Below, piece by piece: positions 1-7,314 of a DNA stretch of 21,759 bases. The stretch covers positions 27,541 to 49,299 of the forward strand of contig DCNF01000035.1 of NCBI GenBank assembly GCA_002322035.1, in the 5' to 3' direction. How positions within the stretch are numbered: position 1 is the first letter of the stretch; every line of letters begins with the position of its first letter. Origin of the DNA: Geobacter sp. UBA1603. Its GTDB lineage: Bacteria; Desulfobacterota; Desulfuromonadia; Geobacterales; Pseudopelobacteraceae. Position numbers and translations under genes: made by a program. A model generated the notes under the pieces. The model was not told the origin of the DNA, made no database searches, and was given only the letters and a program-made list of their open reading frames with translations.

Positions 1-583
1 GATTGAGCCAGAGCACACGGCGGGCGCCCACAAGCGATGCCAGCGCCTGCTCGATTTCATGTCTGTCGAGCTGTGGGTTGCGATTGGGGGAGAGCAGGCA
101 GTTGGCGGTGGTCAGAATTGTGCCGAGCCCGTCGCATTCGATGCTCCCTCCCTCCAGCACCAGGCCTACCGTGTTGAGGCGCGGCAGAAGCACCCCCGCC
201 TCTTTCAGGCGGCGCGAAATCTGGTTGTCGTGGTTGGCGGGAAACTTGAGGCCCCAGCCGTTAAAACCCACATCGAGCAGAACCGGCCGCTCGTTGTAGA
301 TCACGGTGATAGGTCCGAAATCACGGGCCCAGGTGTCATTGGTCGGCATCTGGCAGAAAATGAGGGCCGCAGTATCAATACCGGCCTGTTCCAGGCAGGC
401 CTGTGCTTCGCCGGTGTCAGGTGCGGCAAGGACTACCTTTTCGAAGCGTGTGATCTGGCGGATGATCTCGATGAAAACCGGGTGGACCCGGTCGAGCAGA
501 GGTGCCCAGTCGGTACCCCGGTGGGGCCAGGCCATCAGGACGCCGTCCTGGATTTCCCATTCAGCGGGCAGGCGGGGATTCAC
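1..583 (-). CDS. aguA: Agmatine deiminase / peptidyl-arginine deiminase family (3' end beyond window)
   Basis: The first 194 residues are present and the rest lies outside the window. Agmatine deiminase hydrolyses agmatine to N-carbamoylputrescine plus ammonia, a cytoplasmic step of polyamine synthesis from arginine. Visible family signatures are an N-terminal PAEWE...AWPHRGTDW stretch (residues 6-26), the substrate-pocket block NDTWARDFGP (82-91), a GFNGWG block (106-111) and EGGSIE (144-149). The gene starts at a GTG (583-581), chosen because AGGAG lies about ten bases upstream and the family's N-terminal W-E and W-P-H motifs follow at once; no ATG fits. It diverges from ispE. The catalytic Cys near the C-terminus cannot be checked. 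The closely related Porphyromonas-type peptidyl-arginine deiminases share these motifs, so the exact substrate is inferred. Confidence 0.88.
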   Translation of the reverse strand, partial: MNPRLPAEWEIQDGVLMAWPHRGTDWAPLLDRVHPVFIEIIRQITRFEKVVLAAPDTGEAQACLEQAGIDTAALIFCQMPTNDTWARDFGPITVIYNERPVLLDVGFNGWGLKFPANHDNQISRRLKEAGVLLPRLNTVGLVLEGGSIECDGLGTILTTANCLLSPNRNPQLDRHEIEQALASLVGARRVLWLN

Positions 584-701
584 GGTATGCTCTCTCCTCT
601 GGGTTCTTGTAGTGCGGCCCTGCACATGGCCGGCCTGAAGTATAGTTGCAAACCGGTCCGGCATGCAAGCCCCCTGTTCAGTCGGTCGTGCCTGGCGAGT
701 T

Positions 702-730
702 TTGCCTTGATTTGTCGCGATCCATACAGT
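702..730 (+). promoter_or_regulatory. Putative sigma-70 promoter of ispE
   Basis: TTGCCT (702-707) and TACAGT (725-730) are separated by 17 bases and would start transcription near 737, about 30 bases before the ispE GTG. It is the best -35/-10 pair by eye in the 184-base interval between the divergent aguA and ispE genes. No clear promoter was found for aguA on the other strand. Prediction only. Confidence 0.4.
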
Positions 731-767
731 ATGTAATGGGCTCCAATCACCCCTTTTCGGAGCGCCT

Positions 768-1610
768 GTGAACCGTATTGCCATGAAAGCCCCGGCCAAG
801 GTCAATTACCTGCTGGATGTGATCCGCCGTCGTCCGGACGGTTACCACGACCTGCGCATGATTATGCAGCGGGTTGATCTGTCTGACGAGATTACGATTG
901 AACTGACCGGATTGAACGACCTGACCGTCAGCTGCGGCAGCCAGGGGGTTCCCGACGGTCCGGGCAACATCGCCTGGAAAGCGGCCCGTGCCATGCTTGA
1001 CCTGGCGGGCAGCGGACAGGGTGCGGTCATAACCATTGACAAGCACATCCCGGTGGCCGCCGGTCTGGGGGGCGGAAGCAGCGATGCGGCTACGGTCCTG
1101 ACCGGCATGAACGAATTGCTTGGACTTGGGCTGTCCCGGCAGCGTCTGATGGAGATCGGCGTCACTCTCGGCGCTGATGTTCCTTTTTTTATTTTCGGGG
1201 AGACGGCTCTGGCCGAAGGGATCGGAGATCGTCTGATCCCAATGCCGTCGATGCCTCCGGCCTGGATCGTGCTGGTTAATCCTGGTGTGCATGTCTCGAC
1301 CGCCTGGGTTTATCGCAGTTTGCAGTTGACAAACGACAAGCCGCTGACTAAACTTCCCGAACTTTTCGGCACCATTGATGACGTCTGCGCGATTTTCGCC
1401 AATGACCTTGAATCGGTTACTATTCCGGCTTTTCCGGTGATAGACCTGATTAAAAAGGCGCTTCTGGAGCATGGCGCGGTGGCTTCGTTGATGTCAGGCA
1501 GCGGCCCTACGGTTTTCGGGGTTTTCCGGGATGAAACAGCTGCAGCGCAGGCCTGTCGGGCGGTGACCGAGGGTACCGACTGGTTTGCCGCAGCGGTGAG
1601 AACACTATAG
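768..1610 (+). CDS. ispE: 4-diphosphocytidyl-2-C-methyl-D-erythritol kinase
   Basis: IspE phosphorylates the 2-hydroxyl of CDP-methylerythritol with ATP in the non-mevalonate (MEP) isoprenoid pathway; in this group of organisms the pathway supplies menaquinone side chains and other isoprenoids. It is a cytoplasmic GHMP kinase of 280 residues, the usual length. The sequence shows [11 protein letters not shown] with the catalytic Lys (about 11), RRPDGYHDL (21-29), the glycine-rich ATP loop [13 protein letters not shown] (95-107), GADVPFF with the catalytic Asp (about 137), and the C-terminal [10 protein letters not shown] block. The start is GTG 768 with CGGAG six bases upstream; an ATG at 783 would also leave all motifs intact. 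The tRNA-Gln gene follows 39 bases after the stop and is probably cotranscribed. Confidence 0.95.
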   Translation: MNRIAMKAPAKVNYLLDVIRRRPDGYHDLRMIMQRVDLSDEITIELTGLNDLTVSCGSQGVPDGPGNIAWKAARAMLDLAGSGQGAVITIDKHIPVAAGLGGGSSDAATVLTGMNELLGLGLSRQRLMEIGVTLGADVPFFIFGETALAEGIGDRLIPMPSMPPAWIVLVNPGVHVSTAWVYRSLQLTNDKPLTKLPELFGTIDDVCAIFANDLESVTIPAFPVIDLIKKALLEHGAVASLMSGSGPTVFGVFRDETAAAQACRAVTEGTDWFAAAVRTL

Positions 1611-1649
1611 TTTTCTGTACAAAACATGCGTGGGTTTGCAAATAGTGAT

Positions 1650-1724
1650 TGGGGCGTCGCCAAGCGGTAAGGCACCGGATTTTGATTCCGGCATTCCCAG
1701 GTTCGATCCCTGGCGCCCCAGCCA
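1650..1724 (+). tRNA. tRNA-Gln (anticodon TTG)
   Basis: Acceptor strand TGGGGCG (1650-1656) pairs with CGCCCCA before the discriminator G and an encoded CCA (1722-1724). The anticodon stem CCGGA/TCCGG (1675-1679/1687-1691) encloses a seven-base loop with TTG at 1682-1684. The T arm has the standard GGTTCGATCC core. In proteobacteria tRNA-Gln often sits between ispE and prs; here ispE is upstream but prs is replaced by an integrase remnant. Confidence 0.96.
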
Positions 1725-1733
1725 AATAAAAGC

Positions 1734-1762
1734 AAAGGGTTATGCGGCTTGCATAGCCCTTT
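1734..1762. terminator. Bidirectional Rho-independent terminator (tRNA-Gln and tsaB operon)
   Basis: A 12-bp stem, AAAGGGTTATGC (1734-1745) with GCATAGCCCTTT (1751-1762), contains one G-U wobble and a five-base loop. On the plus strand it is followed by TGTTTTG and on the minus strand by GCTTTTATTT, so it can stop transcription arriving from the tRNA and from the tsaB side. The last codons and stop of the integrase remnant are written inside this hairpin. Confidence 0.8.
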
Positions 1763-1937
1763 TGTTTTGCTCATTGTGAAGTAAATGCGATGTCAATCCG
1801 TTCATACGATCCGCAAGCAGATTGACTGCATTATCCAAATGATTTGGTGCAGGGTGGGAATATCGGTGGGTCATGGTTAGGATCGACTTGTGTCCCATGA
1901 GCCGTGAAATGGTGGTGAGGTCTACTCCTGCCATCAC
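1740..1937 (-). pseudogene. C-terminal remnant of a phage-type tyrosine recombinase (integrase)
   Basis: About 65 residues match only the C-terminal end of tyrosine recombinases: GVDLTTISRLMGHKS corresponds to the box II region carrying the conserved Gly-His, and MTHRYSHP carries the nucleophilic Tyr. The rest of the catalytic domain (box I Arg and the first His-x-x-Arg) and the DNA-binding domains are absent; the frame is closed by a TGA at 1949-1947, and integrase-like sequence stops at about 1940, exactly where tsaB coding sequence begins on the same strand. The fragment cannot be active. Its ATG (1934-1932) overlaps the tsaB stop (TGATG), so it may still be translated by coupling. It ends 15 bases from tRNA-Gln, the classic attachment target of such enzymes, and is best read as a scar of a lost or rearranged element. 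Confidence 0.8.
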
Positions 1938-2641
1938 AAAGTGAATTCATTCGAACGGTTCCGTTCTGCTTCTGACGGGCGCAGGTAGTACGGAAGCAGG
2001 GCCTGTGGCTCGACAGACCCGCCTTCAGAAAAAATCTGCTCTGCCAGCAGGATGCCGTTGGCGGGCCGGCTGTTGATCTGTGAAGCTGGGGCAAAGATGG
2101 CGCTACCGCCAAGGGCCGTCTGCAGGATTTCACGGTAGCGCAGGATGCCGTCTCCGACCAGGATTACCGGCTGTTTGGTAAGGATCGCAATCCGTGATGC
2201 CAGTACCTGCGGGGCACAGGCCGTGTCGGGCATGAGCACGGACGGAATCAGCGAAGAACAGTCATAGACCCCTGCATAGACCTCCTGCTTGCGGGCATCC
2301 AGCAGGGCACAGACCGGGTGGCTGGCGCAGGGGATGTTCATGGCCAGCATGGCCAGGCTGGAAAAGCCGACACAGGGCTTGCCGGTTGCCAGGGCCAACC
2401 CCTGCAGCGTGGCGACGCCGGCCCTTATACCGGTGAATGAACCGGGGCCACGGCTGCAGCCGAAAAGGTCGATCTGGCTGATCGAAAGGCCGGCCATGTC
2501 AAGCAGTCGCTCAATCTCCGGCAACAGCCGCGCCGAGAGGGTACGGTCAGCATTGAAAAGTGATTCGGCTACTATCGCGCTGTCTCTGGAAACGGCAATG
2601 CTGGCGTGGGCGGTGGAGGTGTTGATTACGAGGGTGTTCAG
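1934..2641 (-). CDS. tsaB: tRNA threonylcarbamoyladenosine (t6A) biosynthesis protein TsaB
   Basis: TsaB is the cytoplasmic scaffold that binds the TsaD catalytic subunit and TsaE in making t6A37 on ANN-decoding tRNAs. The 235-residue product has the ASKHA-fold N-terminus NTLVINTSTAHASIAV, then the hallmark block GCSRGPGSFTGIRAG and ALATGKPCVGFSSL. The conserved N-terminus lies upstream of every ATG, GTG or TTG in frame: the first such codon (TTG at 2524) would delete the first beta strands. Between the in-frame stop of the preceding gene (2665-2663) and the conserved region the only start-like codon is CTG 2641-2639, with GGAG six bases upstream, so a CTG start is proposed. It is the last intact gene of the minus-strand train, 21 bases after the membrane protein gene, and the integrase remnant touches its stop codon. 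Confidence 0.9.
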   Translation of the reverse strand: MNTLVINTSTAHASIAVSRDSAIVAESLFNADRTLSARLLPEIERLLDMAGLSISQIDLFGCSRGPGSFTGIRAGVATLQGLALATGKPCVGFSSLAMLAMNIPCASHPVCALLDARKQEVYAGVYDCSSLIPSVLMPDTACAPQVLASRIAILTKQPVILVGDGILRYREILQTALGGSAIFAPASQINSRPANGILLAEQIFSEGGSVEPQALLPYYLRPSEAERNRSNEFTL

Positions 2642-2662
2642 GGGCGGCTCCGTCTGGTGAAG

Positions 2663-3223
2663 TCAGGGTAACTGGGCACTGTTCGGCTCTTCGAGCGGCA
2701 GTCGGCCGGTTCTGGAAATGTAGGCCAGCTGTTCGCTGACGACGGTGATCTGCTCCGAGCAGAATGACCAGATCCGGTAGCTTTCTACGCCAAGAATGGT
2801 GATGCCGGCTCCGAATACCGCCCAGTAATTGTCGTCCAGCGCTTTGGCTATATGGTAGAAAAGGAAAAATCCGGTCAGGTAACCCACATGGCTGAAACTG
2901 CTTTTGTGCTCGATGTTTCCCATCAGGCGGGAGAGGCTCAAGATGATGGCGGAGAAGGTATAGAGCAGGAGCACCATGCTGATTACATTCGGCGGAGGTG
3001 GAGCCCCGAGAGAGGCAATAATCAAGTCAGGGAGCGGCAGCAGGGGAAAACCGCGCCAGGCCAGCATGCAGACGATCAGAAATGTCGAGCAGGCCCATAA
3101 TCCACGATTGGAAAAACGCTTCAGGCGGTTGATCTCCTGCTCAAGTTCCTGCCGGCGCTTTTCAACAGCTCCCTCGGCCGTGGCGGAATCTGCAGATGTC
3201 AGGTTGTCTTCCTGCTGTGGCAT
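2663..3223 (-). CDS. Four-helix membrane protein of unknown function
   Basis: I do not recognise the family. The 186-residue protein begins with a polar segment, then a short heptad-like stretch KRRQELEQEINRLKRF (about 23-38), then four hydrophobic segments at roughly 42-64, 79-102, 112-130 and 132-154, and a polar tail. It has no heme-binding CXXCH motif and no catalytic signature visible to me. It lies 25 bases downstream of the orphan heme sensor and 21 bases upstream of tsaB, which suggests it is the last functional member of the quinone-complex operon, perhaps an assembly or signalling partner of the sensor; that role is inferred from position only. ATG 3223 is preceded by AAAGG at a rather long spacing. 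Confidence 0.75.
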   Translation of the reverse strand: MPQQEDNLTSADSATAEGAVEKRRQELEQEINRLKRFSNRGLWACSTFLIVCMLAWRGFPLLPLPDLIIASLGAPPPPNVISMVLLLYTFSAIILSLSRLMGNIEHKSSFSHVGYLTGFFLFYHIAKALDDNYWAVFGAGITILGVESYRIWSFCSEQITVVSEQLAYISRTGRLPLEEPNSAQLP

Positions 3224-3248
3224 GGGCAGTGCCTTTGCCCTGAATGGA

Positions 3249-4106
3249 TTATCGTGATGAATCTGCGGTAGCCGGCGTTGTGCCGATGCCGTGGGCGGCG
3301 CTTAATTCTTGTTCTGTACGATGAAGCTTCTGGTTCAGGTTATAGTAGGATTTGGCAATCCTGTCAAGCTCGCGGGGAAGTCGTGACGGCACGGACGGCA
3401 GCTCTTTCCCGGTTTCAGCCTTTTCGGTCAGTTCTTCCAGTTTCTGCATCGGCAGAAAGACGTTTCTGCGCAATAGTGCCGTCACGCCGCCAATGGTTAC
3501 CACTAACACCATGATGGTGAAAATAAACATCTGGTTTCTGATTGATGCCAGGGTGGCAACTGTCACGGTTTGTGAAAGCCCGATATCCAAGGTTCCGAGG
3601 ACTTTTTGCGACGGCAGGTGGACATGGCAGGCGGCATTGGAACACTGTGGTTCGTTGTAGATCGGAACGGTGATCGCCATAACGTCAATGCCGGAACTGT
3701 TGCTGTAGCGCCGGGCCTGCTCCATTGTCCCAAGACGGGTTGACGGTACGCTACTCTGATGACAGTTGATGCACCCTTCTGATCGCTTGTCAACCTGCCG
3801 TCCGATTTCTTCAGGCCGTGACGATGCGTTTACCATGCCGGACTTGTTGAATATTCTGATATGTTCCACACCCTTTTGTTCCGAAATATTGTGGATGATG
3901 CTGCCAAGGGTCTCACGGTCTGATTTCAGCATGGCGTAATGAGTCGATTTCAGAACCGTGTCGGCCAGATTTGCCGCATGGCTGATCGAGTCACGGGTGA
4001 CAATGTTCTTTATTGCCGCGTAGAGCAGGAAAAAACAGACTACCACAAATCCGGTGACAGCCAGTCCTACGGGGATAAGTGCTCTTCCGGCCAGGCTCTT
4101 GAACAT
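3249..4106 (-). CDS. Membrane-anchored diheme sensor protein with HAMP-like linker and no output domain
   Basis: The 285-residue protein has an N-terminal membrane helix (about 9-32), a periplasmic sensory domain, a second helix (about 192-212), a HAMP-like segment beginning VFLPMQKLEEL and a short coiled coil, then ends. The sensory domain has CINCH (112-116), a typical covalent heme site, and CSNAACHVH (155-163), a C-x4-C-H site of the kind that binds heme in tetraheme cytochrome c3. The same arrangement occurs in the histidine kinase at 10936-12522 (YNEP-C-x4-CHVH followed by LGxLDI), so the two are paralogous at the input end. No kinase, methyl-accepting or cyclase domain follows. It may modulate the quinone complex or the nearby kinase, or help deliver a redox signal; its partner is unknown. 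GGGAGG precedes ATG 4106. The position inside the cytochrome operon supports a redox-sensing role. Confidence 0.85.
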   Translation of the reverse strand: MFKSLAGRALIPVGLAVTGFVVVCFFLLYAAIKNIVTRDSISHAANLADTVLKSTHYAMLKSDRETLGSIIHNISEQKGVEHIRIFNKSGMVNASSRPEEIGRQVDKRSEGCINCHQSSVPSTRLGTMEQARRYSNSSGIDVMAITVPIYNEPQCSNAACHVHLPSQKVLGTLDIGLSQTVTVATLASIRNQMFIFTIMVLVVTIGGVTALLRRNVFLPMQKLEELTEKAETGKELPSVPSRLPRELDRIAKSYYNLNQKLHRTEQELSAAHGIGTTPATADSSR

Positions 4107-4130
4107 GATGTATCCCTCCCGCACTGTTCC

Positions 4131-4154
4131 GTGGCGCGCCCGCAGGCGCGCCAC
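4131..4154. other. Perfect 10-bp stem-loop between cytochrome and sensor genes
   Basis: GTGGCGCGCC (4131-4140) and GGCGCGCCAC (4145-4154) form a perfect GC-rich hairpin with a four-base loop in the 56-base gap between the nonaheme cytochrome and the sensor gene. No T-run follows on the minus strand, so it is not a classic terminator. A plausible role is protecting the upstream cytochrome mRNA from 3' decay or lowering read-through into the sensor gene. Confidence 0.6.
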
Positions 4155-4162
4155 ACGGTCCA

Positions 4163-4933
4163 CTACATTTTGTGACAGGTGGCGCAGTGTTCCTTGACGG
4201 TAAATGCTGTTTTCCCATCGTGGCAGGCACCACAGGAACTGCCTTTCTCCATCTCGGCCATACTTACTTTGGCCTTGCTGCGCGAGGCGTTGTACAGGGT
4301 ACCATGGCAATCATTACAGGTCTGGAACGCCAGGTGCCCGGTATGGCTGAAGACGACCTTGCCGGCCCCTTTGACCGCATAGTTGATATCCCTGACCGGA
4401 TGGCAGGTGATGCATGATGCCAGCGAAAATGCTTTCTTCCCGTTATGGCAGGCCCCGCAGGAAATCCCCTTTTCCATATCCTTCATGGTTACGGCAGGGT
4501 TGCCCGAAGTCTTGAAAATGCCATTGTGACAGGTGCCGCATTCCTGCTTTTTGCCCAGGTGTGTTGTGTGGCGGAACTTGACCTGTCCGGTCTGGCGGAT
4601 TTTGTAAGTAACATCCCTGACCTTGTGGCAGCCAGTGCATTTGGCCAGCGCAAAGGCTTTTTTCCCATTGTGGCACTGGCCGCATGATTGTCCCTGTTCC
4701 ATCTGGGCCATGGTATAATGCTGGCCTTTGACCATATTCTGATTGTGGCAGGCCTTGCAGCTGATGTTGGGTGTGTTGGACCGTTTTTTCTTCATGTGTG
4801 CCGCATGTTTGAATGTGACGGTCCCAGCGTTTTCAGTGCTGAAGGTGACATCCTTTATTTCAAGCGCAGCGGATTCCCGGGTCCAGACGGCGAGCAGCGG
4901 GAGCACAATCATCATAAGTAATCGAAAAGTCAT
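4163..4933 (-). CDS. Periplasmic nonaheme cytochrome c built of three c7-type triheme units
   Basis: After a signal peptide (about 1-23, cleavage near ESAA-LE) the 256-residue protein contains nine CXXCH heme sites, starting at residues 59, 84, 99, 132, 159, 174, 206, 234 and 250. They fall into three repeats of about 80 residues, each with V-x-F-x-H-x-x-H, one CXXCH, an M-x-x-M-E/D-K-G-x-S-C-G-x-CH block and a final CXXCH, the pattern of the c7-type triheme domain family. It should carry electrons in the periplasm between the NrfD/Fe-S membrane module and other cytochromes. The first repeat has an insertion (KKRSNTPN) before its first heme. AGGAG six bases before ATG 4933 fixes the start. 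It follows the NrfD-like gene by 49 bases. The exact named family is not certain. Confidence 0.93.
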   Translation of the reverse strand: MTFRLLMMIVLPLLAVWTRESAALEIKDVTFSTENAGTVTFKHAAHMKKKRSNTPNISCKACHNQNMVKGQHYTMAQMEQGQSCGQCHNGKKAFALAKCTGCHKVRDVTYKIRQTGQVKFRHTTHLGKKQECGTCHNGIFKTSGNPAVTMKDMEKGISCGACHNGKKAFSLASCITCHPVRDINYAVKGAGKVVFSHTGHLAFQTCNDCHGTLYNASRSKAKVSMAEMEKGSSCGACHDGKTAFTVKEHCATCHKM

Positions 4934-4982
4934 AGCGTTCTCCTGTGCCGGATGTGGCTGTTTCACTCTCCGGATGGCACTG

Positions 4983-6347
4983 TTAGGCTTTTTCGGTTTC
5001 CGGGACCAGTCGTGAACGGTAGGCCGGTACGGCGATCGGTTCGGCAGGCATGGTGTGCTGTGTTTCCCTGGCCGGCGCGTGGGCCAGGGCCGGTTCCTCC
5101 TGGCTTCTCCACTGGTAGAGGATCGGAAGCCGGTAGAGAATGAAACGATAGACGACCAGATAGATGCAGAAGATGGTCAGGCAGATCACCGCTTCCCGCC
5201 AGTGCGGTATTTCACGGTAGGGAAGCTTCCAGTTGAAGGTTATCATGGCCGTGTTGACCCGGTTAAGGACCACGCCGAAAATGGTGGTGAAGGCGGCAAA
5301 CCTTATGACGGGAAGCTTCTGGTTGCGGATTCCGTAGGCAAATAGCCCCAGGGGGAGTATCACTCCCGCCCCGATTTCGAGCAGGAACCAGGCGCCCCAG
5401 CCGGTGGCCAGATAGGCCCACTCATTATCATGGGCAATGCCGATCAACTTGATCGTCAGATAGGTTGCCAGGCCCATGGCCGCGCCCTTGGCGATTGAAA
5501 CCGTCAGGCGGTCGAGGTTTTGTCTGAAGCGCTCGTCACAGCGCCAGGTCATGGTCCTGCTGGCAATCGTGCTGACCGCGATAACCATGCAGAGCCCGCC
5601 TGGAAGCGAGGATACGAAGAAGTGCAGCCACTGGAACGACGATGAATACCAAAGCGGATGGACCTTGCCGGGGGCATAGGTGAACAGTGCTCCAAGGGCG
5701 CCCTGGTGGAGGGTCGATAGTATGATTCCGGCCACGGTCAGGCCGAGAGTAATTTTGCGCACTGCTCGTTTTCCAGCCGGGAAGCCGATCCATTCGAAGA
5801 AGCTGGTTGAAACCTCAGCAACCTGTACCGACAGGTAGGTTGAAACGTGCCATGCCACCAGAAACAGTACTGCGGCAGGTCCGAACGATACGACCATCGG
5901 GTAGGGAAGCCGCCAGGGTTGCCCAAGGTCGGCCAGCAGATAGACAACGGCAAAGAAGTAGCCCAGAAGCCCGTTCAAAAGTCCAATCCGTTCCAGCGGT
6001 TCCAGATCGTGGCGCCCGAAAACCTCACAGGCGGTACCCATTTGGAATCCTGATGAGGAGAGCGGCACCATGGCAAACAGGCCAAATCCAAGAAACATGC
6101 CCCATGGGTAGTCGTTGGAACTGTGGGTCACCCATGAAAGCCCGAATACGAATCGACCGAGCAAAATCGGTATGCCAATGGCAAAGACTACCGCCAGAAA
6201 CCAGTTGAAAGGGTTGCGAACCGCCTGAAGCAGGTATTGCTGCGGTGTTAGCCCGAGCAGCAGTTTTTCTGTCAGCGTCCAGGGGCGCCCCGGCTCTTTT
6301 TCATGGGAATCAACGGTCTTGATTCCGAGTGAGATCAGTGATTTCAT
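4983..6347 (-). CDS. NrfD/HybB-like integral membrane quinone-interacting subunit
   Basis: The 454-residue polytopic protein has about ten hydrophobic helices and resembles HybB/NrfD subunits, which exchange electrons between the menaquinone pool and a periplasmic Fe-S subunit. Visible landmarks are NPFNWFLAVVFAIGIP, SSNDYPWGMFLGFGLF, the ACEVFGRHDLEPLERIGLLNGLLGY region, DLGQPWR and an extended polar C-terminal tail from about residue 410. ATG 6347 overlaps the stop of the Fe-S gene (ATGA), the usual arrangement for such subunit pairs. No hydrogenase or molybdopterin subunit genes are nearby, while two multiheme cytochrome genes flank the pair, so a menaquinol:cytochrome c oxidoreductase (Cbc-like) is the likely complex. 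Direction of electron flow cannot be told from sequence. Confidence 0.9.
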   Translation of the reverse strand: MKSLISLGIKTVDSHEKEPGRPWTLTEKLLLGLTPQQYLLQAVRNPFNWFLAVVFAIGIPILLGRFVFGLSWVTHSSNDYPWGMFLGFGLFAMVPLSSSGFQMGTACEVFGRHDLEPLERIGLLNGLLGYFFAVVYLLADLGQPWRLPYPMVVSFGPAAVLFLVAWHVSTYLSVQVAEVSTSFFEWIGFPAGKRAVRKITLGLTVAGIILSTLHQGALGALFTYAPGKVHPLWYSSSFQWLHFFVSSLPGGLCMVIAVSTIASRTMTWRCDERFRQNLDRLTVSIAKGAAMGLATYLTIKLIGIAHDNEWAYLATGWGAWFLLEIGAGVILPLGLFAYGIRNQKLPVIRFAAFTTIFGVVLNRVNTAMITFNWKLPYREIPHWREAVICLTIFCIYLVVYRFILYRLPILYQWRSQEEPALAHAPARETQHTMPAEPIAVPAYRSRLVPETEKA

Positions 6348-7273
6348 GGTGTGCCATCCTCCTGCCCCGGGGTGTGTGTCGATGTGTCGTTATCGTGATG
6401 GTCCTTATTGCGGGTTGCCAGTAGATGGATACCCGAAAAGAGGGCCGGCCAGATCGACAGCACCATCGGCACCGTTCCGAGAAACTCTTTGACGTTGGAG
6501 ATTATCGGTTCATTGCCAAGGCTTGTGTCCATTGCCAGTTGGTCGGGAGAGACGCTTGAAATGTAAAGCCACCCAGTCCCGCCGACCTCTTTTTCGCCAT
6601 AGACATGATCATAGTATCGGTCCGGTGTTTCCCTGATCCGCTCATGGGCTGTCTTGATCAGATCCTTGCGGTGGCCGAAGGTCAGGGCCTCCTGGGGGCA
6701 GATGTCGACGCAGGCCGGCGGTTTGCCGTACTTGAGCCGCGTGTCGTAGCAGAAGATGCATTTTTTAACCAGCGGATTGAAGGCGCTGGAGTAGCTGTAG
6801 CCAGGTATGTTGAAGGGGCAGGCGATCATGCAGTTGCGGCAGCCGACGCAGATGTCGCCGTTATAGATTACCGCCCCCTCCCTTGTCTTGGTGTAGGCGT
6901 TGACAAAACACGAGGTCAGGCAGGCAGGCTCGTTGCAGTGATTGCACTGCTGCTTGCGATACATCTGGCCCCGGCTGCTTTCTTTGACTTCGTAGCGGTT
7001 CACAACGGTCAGGGCGGTCTCATCAGTCCGCCTGGGCTGGTTGAAAACCGACATGTCATCAAAGGGTTTCTTCGGTTCTGGCATTTTCTGTTCTTTGTTG
7101 CAGGCCGCTTCACAGCTGCGGCAGCCGATGCAGCGGGTGGTGTCCACCAGAACCCCCATCCCGTCGGGGTACCCTTCAAAGGAGCCTCCGGCGCGGGCTG
7201 TGCCGCAGGCGCCGCCGAATGTTGCGGCTGCACCACCGGCCAGGCAGACCTTCAGAAAATCTCTCCGTTTCAT
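6344..7273 (-). CDS. Tat-exported ferredoxin-like subunit with four [4Fe-4S] clusters (HybA-like)
   Basis: The 309-residue protein starts with a twin-arginine signal (MKRRDFLK, then a hydrophobic stretch to about residue 28), so it is exported folded. Sixteen cysteines form four cluster motifs: 48/51/54/58, 110/113/118/122, 142/145/148/152 and 172/175/188/192. A single hydrophobic helix at about 265-286 should anchor the C-terminus, as in HybA. It would shuttle electrons between the NrfD-like quinone subunit, whose gene overlaps its stop codon by four bases, and the pentaheme cytochrome encoded 41 bases upstream. AAGGAG seven bases before ATG 7273 supports the start. DmsB/PsrB-type subunits share the cluster pattern but lack the C-terminal anchor, so the HybA-like assignment is preferred. 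Confidence 0.92.
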   Translation of the reverse strand: MKRRDFLKVCLAGGAAATFGGACGTARAGGSFEGYPDGMGVLVDTTRCIGCRSCEAACNKEQKMPEPKKPFDDMSVFNQPRRTDETALTVVNRYEVKESSRGQMYRKQQCNHCNEPACLTSCFVNAYTKTREGAVIYNGDICVGCRNCMIACPFNIPGYSYSSAFNPLVKKCIFCYDTRLKYGKPPACVDICPQEALTFGHRKDLIKTAHERIRETPDRYYDHVYGEKEVGGTGWLYISSVSPDQLAMDTSLGNEPIISNVKEFLGTVPMVLSIWPALFSGIHLLATRNKDHHDNDTSTHTPGQEDGTP

Positions 7274-7314
7274 GATCTTCTCCTTAATTCTGGAATGCGT
7301 AAGACCCTGGGCAT

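Noticed and set aside
59..736. 225-codon open frame on the plus strand
   Set aside because: It lies opposite the agmatine deiminase gene, whose motifs are clear on the minus strand; the plus-strand product has no recognisable features.
747..1472. 241-codon open frame antisense to ispE
   Set aside because: Shadow of a high-GC gene; low-complexity His/Arg/Gln-rich product and no ribosome site.
4163..4933. Nonaheme cytochrome as an extracellular nanowire protein (OmcS/OmcE/OmcZ)
   Set aside because: Heme spacing is that of three c7-type triheme units and the gene lies within an inner-membrane complex operon; no specific similarity to filament cytochromes was seen.
4983..7273. HybA/HybB-like pair as part of a NiFe hydrogenase
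   Set aside because: No hydrogenase large or small subunit or maturation gene is in the window; cytochrome genes flank the pair, so a quinone:cytochrome complex fits better.
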